From positions 682,001 to 746,000 of the forward strand of contig WOFQ01000007.1 in assembly GCA_012184525.1 (NCBI GenBank): DNA of 64,000 bases. The letters run 5' to 3'. The notes beneath the pieces are model-generated. The model was not told where the DNA came from. It saw only the letters and a list, made by a program, of their open reading frames with translations, and searched no databases. Positions 32,893-43,000 of this stretch are shown in pieces; within the stretch, counting starts at the first letter, position 1; every line of letters begins with the position of its first letter. The translations under genes and the position numbers were made by a program. The stretch is from Xenoacremonium recifei. Taxonomy: Eukaryota; Ascomycota; Sordariomycetes; Hypocreales; Nectriaceae.

Positions 32893-33190
32893 CTACAGAT
32901 CCTCCTTGCCCTTGCCCTTGCCATCATCGCCTCCCCCAAACCAGCTTGCAACCCAAGATGCCCCCGGGATCGCAAACTTGGCCGCAGGCGGATACTCCTT
33001 CCCGTTGATCACCGTCTTGGGTTTGCAGGTGCACCAGCGGTCCTCGGGCACGCCGGAGAGCGCCTGGGGAATGTGCTGGCCGCAGCCGCGCCAGGATGCC
33101 TTTGCTGTTGGTGTCGCTATTAGTTATTGGATGAGAAGTCTGGAGATGAAGCGCATTACAGCAGGTTGGACAGGTAGCTCCGAAGCACAT
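32893..33190 (-). CDS. Small Cys-rich conserved fungal protein (80 aa)
   Basis: Function unknown. Exon 1 33190-33160 (MCFGATCPTC plus one base), intron 33159-33105 (GTAATG...CAACAG, 55 nt), exon 2 33104-32893; CDS 243 nt, 80 aa. The start MCFGATCPTCSKASWRGCGQ carries two closely spaced Cys pairs, followed by HIPQALSGVPEDRWCTCKPK, suggesting a metal-binding or disulphide knot. The tail is Gly/Lys-rich (GGDDGKGKGKGK). From memory, small fungal proteins beginning MCFGATC with CGxHIP and WCTC are widespread and uncharacterised. The unspliced frame misreads the second half, so this gene is easily missed. Confidence 0.82.
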
Positions 33191-34655
33191 AGTTTGGTGG
33201 GAGAGGTTGTGGGTTGGTGTTGATGGTGAGTTGATGTTGGAGAGAGGGAGACTAAGATAACCTGTTAAATGGTAGGTGTCGGCCTACCCTGGAGCCGAAT
33301 TTGTCAAGTTCAGAGATTTGCCTGTGGCGTCTCAATTGACTTTCCACGCACTTGTAATCTCCATTTAATTTTGCCATGTTACTTGTTCTTATTGGATCTT
33401 GATCAAGAAATTATCTTTCTGTCTTGCTGTCTTTCTACGACTGGATAATTGCTTTTTTGCTTGGGGAACTTAGATTGACATGCCACTTTGTTGAGCGGAT
33501 ATTTCGGATGTCATGTTCATGCATTAAAGAGGCACATGGCAGATTCGGCACAAACGAGGACTCGACAAAGTAGTTTTTCCATGTCAACCCCTAGCTTGCA
33601 TCATGTTGAGTTCTGTATATAGGCAGTAAGAGTAAGAAAGCATTGTGAAAGTCGAGCCATAATGCTGTATATCTGAGCACTCCTCCCCATATATTCGCAT
33701 CCTAATGCCACGTAAAACACCCCGATAATCTGCGAAGCCACGTCTCTCCAACCAAACTTTGGCCAGCCACTTACTGAGCGAACACTCCTCGAATTCTCGG
33801 TGCATGTGCCTGTAAATCCGATGGTAGCCCCGAGTCCACTTTGTTCCATGGCGGCGGCTCAAGTGGAAGCAAAAGAAAAATCCTGCGAGCCGCACGTGAT
33901 TGGGGCGTCTCGTCCACCACAGTGTTGGAAAGCCTCCCCCGCTCTGCCGCCTCGACGCCCCTCCATCACGCCCCCGAGTCCGCGCCACTTTCAGCAGGCG
34001 AGGCGCCTGGCCAGTGGGTGCTTGCAGCCTGACAGCGTGCTGGAGCCTCCATAGAGTAGGCCTGTGAGGCCCCCCAAAGCACCTCATGGCAGCCCCATTT
34101 TGTCGTCCATGAATCAATCAATCGCCTGCCAGTCACACGCCCGCCCGCCCCATTGTTTCCATACTTGTCCTGGACAGACATCAGCCCGAAAATCCGGTCT
34201 GCGCCCTAAAATATCAACTCCCGTCCATCGCTTTCTCCTCTCCTTCTTCCTCCTTCTCCTCACCACCATTCAACTCTGCATCTACGCGAGAGCATCGCAA
34301 ACACTGTTCGTAACCTTTCCCCCCCAATCTTGATCTCCCCCTGTGCTTTATCTTACGCTTTTTGCTTCCTCTGCCTGTTTGACTCGGACTCTTCGTCGGT
34401 CGCAGTCGCAGTGCCTCTTCCCCTTGCTTCTTACCCCCCCTCTCCCTTCCAGCTGATCCGGCAGGCATTTCGCCTCCTCTGACAACTGCGCTGCTTCCCG
34501 TCACTTAGTGCCCTGACTGACTCCAAGATATCACAGCAGACCGCCTTTGGCCAGCAGCTCTTGTCGAAACCATTGCATCTCCACGCCAGATCTCTCTCGA
34601 AGCAGATCTCCATTGCCCAACGCACACCCAGTTCTCTCGAGGAACATTGCTGTAT

Positions 34656-34757
34656 ATGTATCAGCACGACAAGTTCACCGTGTCCAGACACCTCTTCATC
34701 CTGCAGCTATTTCGCATACCGCGAAAGCCCTGTAGCCCAGACATCTCAGACGGTTGA
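34656..34757 (+). promoter_or_regulatory. Upstream ORF 1 in the eIF5 leader (33 codons + stop)
   Basis: ATG at 34656 with TGA at 34755-34757. Whether it lies within the mRNA depends on the unknown transcription start. Confidence 0.4.
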
Positions 34758-34785
34758 ATCGCCATTACGCCCACGGCTCGAGTTC

Positions 34786-34857
34786 ATGCCTGCCTTCAAG
34801 TATCGTCGAATCCAGCCGGTTTCCCACATGTCCACCAAAAGTCCCAGTCAACAATAA
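34786..34857 (+). promoter_or_regulatory. Upstream ORF 2 in the eIF5 leader (23 codons + stop)
   Basis: ATG at 34786-34788 and TAA at 34855-34857, about 160 nt before the eIF5 start. A second in-frame ATG is present inside it. Confidence 0.5.
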
Positions 34858-34921
34858 TTCGTCTCGTCGCCCGACTCATCACCTCTCGCATTCCGCCCTC
34901 AGTTCTCATTGCTGCATCTTC

Positions 34922-34954
34922 ATGACGCTTTCGTCGCCTCCAGCTTTCCACTAG
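34922..34954 (+). promoter_or_regulatory. Upstream ORF 3 in the eIF5 leader (10 codons + stop)
   Basis: ATG at 34922-34924 and TAG at 34952-34954, ending 60 nt before the eIF5 start; very likely within the mRNA. Confidence 0.55.
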
Positions 34955-35014
34955 TATTGCCTCGTCAAGCCTACATCTTCTCACAAAAATCTATACCATT
35001 TCAATACCGACAAC

Positions 35015-36351
35015 ATGGCTCTCGTCAACGTCCGCCGCGATGTCAGCGATGCGTTCTATCGCTACAAGATGGAGCGTCTCCAGACCAAAATCGAGGGCAA
35101 AGGAAACGGTATCAAGACCGTCGTCGTCAACCTGAGCAGCGTCGCTGCTTCGCTCGCCCGTCCTGGTTCCTATGTCATCAAGTACTTCGGTTTTGAGCTG
35201 GGTGCCCAGACCAATATTGATCCCAAGGACGATCGTTGGATCATCAACGGCGCCCACGATGCCGCCAAGCTGCAGGACCACCTCGACGGCTTCATCAACA
35301 AATTCGTTCTCTGCAAGAAGTGCAAGAACCCCGAGACCGACGTCGTCATCAAGGACGACCGCATCTTGCTCGACTGCAAGGCCTGCGGTCAGCGCACTGA
35401 CGTCGATATTCGCCTCAAGCTCAGCGGCTTCATCCTCAAGAACCAGCCCAAGAAGGGCAAGAAGGACAAGGCCGCGCGCCGAGCCGCCAAGCAGGCCCGC
35501 CAGAATGGCAACGGCAAAGAGAACGGCCAGAACGGCCACGGCAGCGACGAGGCTTCCGAGAATGGCTCCAATGAGAACGACGACGCCGGCGATGCTGGCA
35601 GTGACGACGAGTTCCAGAAGATGCAGGCTGAGGTTCCCGAGATCGACGGCGAGACCGAGGTCAAGGACCACGAATGGGCTGTGGATATGAGCGAGGAGGC
35701 AGTCAAGGCTCGCCAGGCTTCTCTGCCCGGCGAGTTCAAGCAGAAGCTCAACATTGGAGACGACGAGGACGAGGACGGTGAGGGCGGTGGTAACACCGTT
35801 TACGACGAACTGGGCAACTGGATCCAGGAGGAGGCAGATGCCAAGGGTGGCATCGATAACGTCGACTCTATCGATATCTACGTCAAGGCCAAGGAGCTTG
35901 GAATCGAGGGCAAGCACCGTACCGTGCTTGTGCTGGTCCAGACCATCTTTGACGAGAACATCCTGGCCCAGATTCCCAAGCGTCAGAGCATGCTGAAGCA
36001 GGTAAGCAAGCCGCAGCCACCACATCCTTGCCTTTTTTGAAACACATCTCTAACATTCAATGATAGGTCATTAGCTCTGATCGCCATGAGAAGGCCCTCC
36101 TCGGCGGTACCGAGCGTCTCATCGGAGCCCTCGGCAAGGACCACCCTACCATGTACCCGAACGTTGTCAAGATCCTTCAGCTGTACTATCACTTCGACCT
36201 CGTCAGCGAGGATGTTGTGACCAAGTGGGGAACCAAGGCCAGCAAGAAGTACACCGACTTGGCCACCTCCAAGAAGGTCCGCAAGGCTGCTGAGCCCTTC
36301 CTGACCTGGCTCGCCGAGGCCGATGAGGAGGAGTCCTCTGACGAGGAGTAA
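35015..36351 (+). CDS. TIF5: Translation initiation factor eIF5
   Basis: GTPase-activating protein for eIF2 in the 43S/48S pre-initiation complex. Exon 1 35015-36001, intron 36002-36066 (GTAAGC...GATAG), exon 2 36067-36351; CDS 1272 nt, 423 aa. The N-terminal GAP domain has the conserved Arg (YRYKM, Arg16) and a C2C2 zinc finger (Cys100, Cys103, Cys121, Cys124). A Lys/Glu-rich linker (about 145-190) follows. The C-terminal HEAT-type W2 domain (about 245-423) ends in the aromatic/acidic boxes LTWLAEADEEESSDEE, used to bind eIF2beta and eIF3. The ATG has a favourable context (ACAACATGGCT). Identification is certain. Confidence 0.97.
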
Positions 36352-36813
36352 ATCCCTCTTGACGAGATCTCAATCTCCCCGGCAAGTTTGTATCTGACGA
36401 CGAGGGAAAATTTCCAGGAGTTGAAAGCCCTGGCGTTGGACTGCTTTGGGGAGGAGTTTTCTTATTCGTTTCGTGTGTGACTGTCTGATGCTGGTCTGGT
36501 GCTGGTTGTGAAGAATTACTACTGTGTGGCTTTGCCGTAGACACGGCTGTTTCTTCCTCCTGGTTCAGACAAGTTGTTGAGTGTTATTTTAGGACAAGAT
36601 TGCAACAATTCCACTCTTCTCTGCGTGTGCCCTCACTATCACAGCATCATTGAGAACTGCTTCTCCGAGATTGTAAGCCCTAAAAATGTGGCATTTTGGG
36701 GGGTATCATGACGCCGCCAGTCCAAACGCCATACCTCGGAATTCCCGGCTAGTAGATCCGACTCCTGATATGCATACATGAAGAAATTGATAATACGCCG
36801 TCTAATGAACCCC
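36352..36813. other. Convergent intergenic / 3' UTR region
   Basis: Lies between eIF5 (+) and the THO subunit gene (-). No supported feature. Confidence 0.55.
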
Positions 36814-39542
36814 TTACTCGGCATCACCGCTCTCTCCCTCGTCGCCGTCACCCACATCCTCCATCGCAGCGTCCTCCCCGCTGCCGACCGTCTCTTCACC
36901 TGCCTTCTCGTAGATAATATCGCGGAGGCTCTGCGCCGCGGCCTCGACATCCTCGCTGACGACGGTGCTGTCGAACAGTTCGCCCAGCTTCGCCTCGTCG
37001 AGGTCCGTCGCCAGCGTCGCGAGCACGGCTTGCGTCTCGGCGGGGGTCTTGCCCGCGGCCTCGAGGCGGGAGGACAGCGCGTCGGGCGAGGGCGGCTTGA
37101 CGAGGATGTAGCGGGAATGGAAGTCCATGTCCTTGGCGTACTGCGCGGCCTGTGCGGGTGTTAGCGTTGAGGTCTTCAGGAGAAACGTGTCTTCAGGAGA
37201 AAAGTGTCTCCGTAGGAAAAGGGGGCGCACCTCGAGGTCGAGTTCAATGATGGGGACTTTGCCGTTGTCGATGACGGCGTCGATGGCTTTGGTGCTGGTG
37301 CCGTAGGAGAAGCCGGCGCGGGTGCCGTGCTCGATGAGGCGGTCGCCGTCGCGCAGTTGGTTGAACTCGAGGGGCTGGACGAAGTGGAATGTGCGGCCGG
37401 GGATGTCGCCGTCGGAGGGAGCGCGGGTGGTGTGGCGGACGACGCGGGCGAAGACGCCCTTGCAGGTGTCGAGGAGGCGGTCGACGAGGGCAGTCTTGCC
37501 GACACCGGAGGGGCCAGAGATGATGATGGGGTCCGTGTTGGACGGCATGTCGGCGTCAGGGGCGGTGTCAGCCTCGTCGTCTTCGTCATCGTCCTCCTTG
37601 AGCTCCTCGAAGACGACGGCGATGTCGTTGGGGTCGTCGATGCGGTCGAAAGCCGGCAACTTGGAGCGAGCGGCGATACGCAGGGCGCGCCAGCTCTTGC
37701 TCGCCTTGCCGGCGACAGCCGCAGCCTTGGAGTCGTTGCTGGACGGCATGCCGATCTCGAAGTCGTCGTCGGCGATCTTGGCGCGGAAGGAGGCCAGGTC
37801 GGGCAGCAGGTATCGCGCGGGGTCCTTGAGGCGATCCATGGCGTCGCCCGTCTCGCCGGCACGCAGGAAGTCGAGCGACACGGCGCCCATGGGGACAGGC
37901 CGTAGACGCTTGCTGGTGGCGGTGCGCTGGGCCGTGGCGACGGCCTCGACGAAGCTGGCCGGGGAGACGGGGTCGCGCTTGATGGAGTGGCAGCCTTCGA
38001 TCTTCCAGCGAACCCAGTTCTTGTCTCTAGCGAGCACCGTCTCGACCATCCGATGAAAGTACGGCCCGTCGGAACCCTGCTTGAGATACTCTGCCACCCG
38101 TTCCTTTTCTCGCAACGCCCATTTGGTCTGGAGAGGTAGTTAGTCGGGTTGCTGTGTTCAGGAGTAAGGGGGGGATGTAAGGAGGGGACACTCACGTCCT
38201 CTTCGCTGAGGACCTGGTCCATGTACATGACCGATTTGTTGGTCGCAGGGACTGCGGCTAACTTCTCCCGCGCCTGAGCGGATAATGACAAAAGAAAGTC
38301 CAAGATGATCAGAACTTGAACTAGGACGTGTCGACGGAAAGACAGGTCGCTGATCTGATTATGAGGGTTAGTAATGTAATTTAAAGGGTAGTCGATGTCT
38401 ATACTCACCTCTAGTTCAAACAAATCTCTGCTAGTGAGATATTTGGGGTTAAAGGTGTTGGATTTGTCCTCCTCATGGCCATCCTCTCTCTTGCGCTTCA
38501 AATTCTTCTGTGTGTCTTCGGCAACTTTCCGCGATGCTGGGGTGTTCTTGATGGTCTGGAATACCTTGACAGTCTCATGTAGACTTTGCTTGAAGGCTGA
38601 AAAGTTGGCAGGGTCAAAGAGCCTCTTGGGCTGGCTGAAGCTCTCTTGCATGGACCAGAATAGGGGGTAAAGAGCGTCTGGCGATAGGGGACCAGCCTTG
38701 CCGTCTTTGCTTGCGTTGTCGTCGAATGCGACGTTTCTGGGCGTCGATTTCGACTCGGGCTGATCCTTGGAGCCATCCGTGGAGATGTCGACGTCCATCT
38801 GGGAGTCACTCGCTGCTGGTGTCTTCTCGTACGTCGTGACATTCTCGACATGGTATTCCCCCCGCAGGTTGACGGAGCTCTTGTCGCCGAGCGGGAAGCT
38901 CTGAAACATGAAGATGAAGACCCGTCCACAAAACGCGGTGTCCTCTGCTCGCGACAGACATCGCAATAGCTCGTTGCACATTCGCAAGATGATGAGCTGT
39001 TTCTGCTTGAAGTGGTTGGCCGTAATGCGCTCCCGCCTTGACTCTAGAAAGTCGAAGATCTTCCGGCAGCCGGCAATAGTCTGACTGTCTAGGAGCTCTT
39101 CGACAAGCCAGAACAAGAGTGCTGGATCGCACAGTCCGTCATCGGAAAGGATCGAGAGGATGTCGAGCAGGTTCCACACCTTGACGAATTCGGGTGAGTC
39201 GATGCTTGTAGTTGCCTGCGAAGGTCAGCGGGCGCGCATGTTGGAGCAGTCGTGGCAGCTCACAATACATTGACCGAAGAGGTCTCGAGCAGCTGTCTCG
39301 ATTATCGCGAACTGGCGGCCTTTGGGTGGTTCGCCAGCATCATCTGCTGCGTCGGGTCGCTTAATCCGGGATACAGCTTCAGCGACTCGGCTAGAGAGGT
39401 TGTCAAAGTCGGATTTGTTCAGGGCCGGCTCGATGTCGGCAGTCTCTTTCACAGTCGCTGCCTCCGCCAGAAGCTGCTCGAGGAGAGATTCGAAGAGCCG
39501 CACTGCCGGGACGCCCGGGTTGTGCTCGTCGAGAGCTGGCAT
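36814..39542 (-). CDS. HPR1: THO complex subunit 1 (Hpr1/THOC1) fused to a C-terminal guanylate-kinase-like domain
   Basis: THO couples transcription to mRNP packaging and export in the nucleus. Exons: 39542-39264, 39215-38409, 38354-38196, 38127-37231, 37149-36814; CDS 2478 nt, 825 aa. Residues about 1-570 show THOC1 features: MPALDEHNPGVPAVRLFE..., VWNLLDILSILSDDGLCDPALLFWLVEELL, LLRCLSRAEDTAFCGRVFIF, FRRHVLVQVLIILDFLL, NWVRWKIEGC and SWRALRIAAR. After an acidic linker (EELKEDDDEDDEAD), residues about 615-815 read as a guanylate kinase: P-loop GPSGVGKT (620-627), VRHTTRAPSDGDIPGRTFHF (GMP-site region), LIEHGTRAGFSYGTS, IIELDLE and YILVKPPSPDALSSRL. Compared with yeast Guk1, the second GMP-site Arg is Ser, the Tyr is Phe and lid arginines are missing, so kinase activity is doubtful. 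The two parts share one continuous exon (38127-37231), so the fusion is not a splicing artefact of mine. Upstream in-frame sequence before the chosen ATG has no ATG. Confidence 0.9.
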
Positions 39543-40072
39543 CGCGAAGCGTTCGAGACGTTCTTTGCGAGAAGGGTCGTGGTCCGAACGTGCGATTAGT
39601 CGGTGATAGAAGGATCGCAAAGAGCGGTAGGTCGAAGAAATATCATCAAAGAAAAGAACAAATGAACGAAAGAAAAAAGGCCTGGACAGGTGCCTCTGTG
39701 TGGAGGTTTTGAACGTGAGCCGAAGATGGAGAGCTTAAAGCTGGACAATTGCAGGTTGCTTCCAGGGAAGGCTGAGGATGTTCTGAAAGCTGGGGCTAGC
39801 TCAAGTACCTGGGTACCTTGAAATGACTGTCTAAGACGAGAGAACTCAGGTCACTACCACCCCGCCGGTACTCGTACTGTGGCTGGTGCCACATACCCCG
39901 GCGCGTGGGTCCCTGCGAGGCTGAAATTTTGGGACAGCGCAAGCGTGAAGCGCCTCTTCAATGTAGACTACCAATTCTGAGCTTACAACATCGCGAAAAC
40001 CGGCCGAGCCACGCCTTCAAGACGTATCACGATACCCGCGAAAGCCCATGACGCGATCAGCCGGTGCCAAAG
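39543..40072. promoter_or_regulatory. Shared divergent promoter of the THO subunit and Aquarius-like genes
   Basis: The two divergent starts are 530 bp apart. No gene lies between. Both products act in co-transcriptional mRNA processing, so shared regulation is plausible. Confidence 0.5.
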
Positions 40073-40080
40073 ATGCCTAA
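40048..40080 (+). promoter_or_regulatory. Short upstream ORF overlapping the Aquarius start codon
   Basis: ATG at 40048-40050 opens a 10-codon frame ending at TAA 40078-40080, which overlaps the main ATG at 40073 in another frame. If in the mRNA, it would reduce or couple initiation at the main start. Confidence 0.5.
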
Positions 40081-43000
40081 TGCGAAGCGCCTCCGGGGCA
40101 GCAGCGCTGCAAAGGCCAAGAAACAGCCCGAACCCGCGCCTGCGACCTCCGACGGACGGCCGACCCCAGCGGAAGTGGAAGAGGAAGAGCACCCTTTCGT
40201 GCAAGTCGCGAGGAAGAATTGGCTGAAGCCGGGGAGAAAGGCGGCAAAGCCTAAGGTCAAGAACGATGTCTTGAAGGGCGGTCTCTGGGACCAGCTCGAG
40301 CGCGAGGGCTTTCAGTACAAGTCTCTGCTGCTCCTGGAGAGCCTCCAGACGTTGGAGAAGTATGCACATGATGAACTTTCGATATTTTATTCGCAATACT
40401 GACGCGTTGATATAGATATCTCTGGCCTGCATATACCGAGGAGGCGTCCAACTTTCACGTCCTGTTGATTGCGCTGATCGTCAACGTTAAACGAAGAGAG
40501 CATCTAGAAACATGGGGTATGTAGGACTACAATGTTGGCTTATATTATCGTGGCTCTAACAACTACTAGGTCTATTCGAAGACCGACCAGACGATTTCTC
40601 ATCGTTATTTAGACGATTACTGTCGATGATGCTTGACCAAACTCTGTCCATGCCGATCCGTACACAGCTCATCTGCTTCCTGATTTATTCGTTCCACAGT
40701 CTCGACTGCGGCATCGTCAGGAAGGAGTGTGCGCCATTGGTTTCAATTGGTATCTGGCACAACTTGGCGACGGACAAGGCTCGGGAGACGAAGCTCGACA
40801 AGGCTCCTCATCTAAGAAAGGCCTGGAAGGCTTCCCATAAGCGTTACGACGCCGCCGACGAGCCTGGCAAAGCACGACTTCGATTCGAGCGATCTTGGCT
40901 GTATACGCTCCTCCTGGACTTCTTGGGTCAATTATACACGGAGAACAGCAAACCAGGTAAGGGTGATGGCTGGTTCGTGGAGAGAGTAGATTAACTAACA
41001 AGGCATGCAGACCAAGTCCTCTATTGCGAGCGGTTTACAGAGTTCATTTCGGATCTTCAGAGCCAGCTTCCGACCCGGCGATACGTCAATTCTCTCCTCC
41101 ATGATCTCCACATCATACCCGCCATGAAACTCTCACCAATGCTAAATGATGAGCCTAACTCTCTCCTCCGTGAGCTTCTCGGCTTGCTATCTCTGTACAC
41201 ATTCTTCACGATCGATGACCAGACCGGCGTGCAGTATGACCGTACGGAAGCATACGATCAACATTGCGCTGCTCTGGGCAGGTTACAGAGAATATCTTTG
41301 AAACACTTCAAGGAGAAACTCACTGTTCTGGCCCTGTCTAACTATGGCTCTATTGACAAGAGGGAGGAGTTGGAGGCCCTACTGAAGCCACTGATTGACG
41401 ACGAAATTGTTCAGTTGGTCAACCTTCTTGACCTTCGATCAACTTACCCAGAAAGTCTTCAGCTCCCGGTGACTCGCGAGTTTCTTCTTGAGGTTCTCCT
41501 GACTACTTTTGAACGCAGGAAAACTTTCCAGGAAGCCGCGGAGACCATGAATCTGGCGCCCACCGAACAGTCTCTGTTTGACAACAGCTTTCAGCAGGCG
41601 GAGTCTTACGATGGGTCACACCCCATGGCCCTGCCAAAGCTGAATCTGCAGTATCTCTCAGTGGGTGATTTCCTTTGCCGAGCACTCATCCTGTACCGCA
41701 AAGAAGCTTTCTACGGCATCCGCAAAGATATTGAATCGGCTTTGCGTCGGTTGAAGCCGGAGCCAAGTCGAACACCAGGCGAAACTCACTTCGCCGGGTT
41801 CTCAAAGCTAGCGATGCCAATTTCGAAACCATCTATCCTGGAAGTCGTTCCTGCTCTGGTGGGAGATGACAAGCCATCCATGGTGAGGGCAGAGGTTTCC
41901 TATGATACGAGGCGGCTAGGCGAGGGAGTTCGACGGGATTGGGATTCCCTGCGGCCAGACGACGTTGTGTTCCTTCTTGCCATCGACCCATCCGACCCCA
42001 AGGCTATCACTAACGGCGCTGAGACCCTGTCAGAGGCCGAAAAGCTCGGCATCGTCAGTGTCCGGACGGCAGAAGTCGTCCAAGTTACCGATGACAAGGG
42101 CCGTCTGGTCAGAGATGGTGCCTCGCGACTGGATAGCAAACGTCGTCTTCAGCTCAAGCTTGATCCACTGGTTTACGTCAAAGACGCCGCTCGAACAGAA
42201 GCCGGGAAGCCGGACGTTTACGCAGGGATTAACCTTCTGCTGAGGCGTGGAAGACGAGAAAACAATTTCAAGCCCGTACTTGAGTCTATCCGAAGCCTTG
42301 TCCTCTCAGAAGTTCCTTTGCCTTCTTGGCTTCATGAGGTCTTCTTAGGGTATGGCGACCCGGCCAGTGCAACTTTCAAGAACCTACCGAACCGGGTGAA
42401 AAGGGTCGATTTCAGGGATACCTTTCTCAACTGGCAGCATCTTACTGAGAGTCTCCCAGGGAAGATCATTGACCCCGGTGATGAGGTGTCTGGTAGTTTT
42501 GGATCCCCTTACGTCTTGGAAACGGTTGACAAGCCGGAGGAGCCTCAAGGAGCCAAACGCTCCAAAAAGCGCCGGAGAGACGCAGACCCTGCTTTGATCT
42601 CTGAGATCGAGACGCTCAAAGTGTCTACATATGAACCTGCGAATACCGGGCCCTATCCCACAGATGCACCGAAACTCAACTCTATCAGGTTCACCCCTGC
42701 GCAGACGGAGGCCATCATGTCGGGAACACAGCCTGGACTGACCGTCATTGTCGGCCCGCCAGGAACCGGCAAGACAGATGTGGCTACGCAGATCATCAAC
42801 AACATTTATCACAACTTTCCCGAGCAGAAGACACTTCTTATCGCGCATAGCAACCAGGCATTGAATCAAATCTTTGCCAAGATCGTCGCTCTCGACATAG
42901 ATGAACGACATCTACTACGCCTCGGACACGGTGAAGAAGAGTTGGCTACAGAAGGAAACTTTGGCAAGTACGGGCGTGTTGAATCCTTCTTGGAGAATCG

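Larger units (their letters stand above)
33191..35014. promoter_or_regulatory. Upstream region and 5' leader of eIF5
   Basis: About 1.8 kb without a supported gene. From about 34200 it is pyrimidine-rich and A-poor on the plus strand, as in leaders of highly expressed fungal mRNAs. At least three short upstream ORFs lie in the last 360 bp (listed separately). A minus-strand frame of 177 codons at 33584-34117 has no coding character. Confidence 0.5.

Noticed and set aside
33584..34117. 177-codon minus-strand frame upstream of eIF5
   Set aside because: No codon bias, no recognisable similarity, composition typical of random sequence; lies in the eIF5 promoter region.
34991..36025. 344-codon minus-strand frame over eIF5
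   Set aside because: Leu/Val/Ala-rich antisense shadow of the eIF5 exon; no independent evidence.
37176..39179. Continuous 667-codon minus-strand frame through the THO gene
   Set aside because: It reads through two real introns (38408-38355 and 38195-38128) and then drops into a Ser/Pro/Thr-rich wrong frame. The spliced model restores the conserved sequence.
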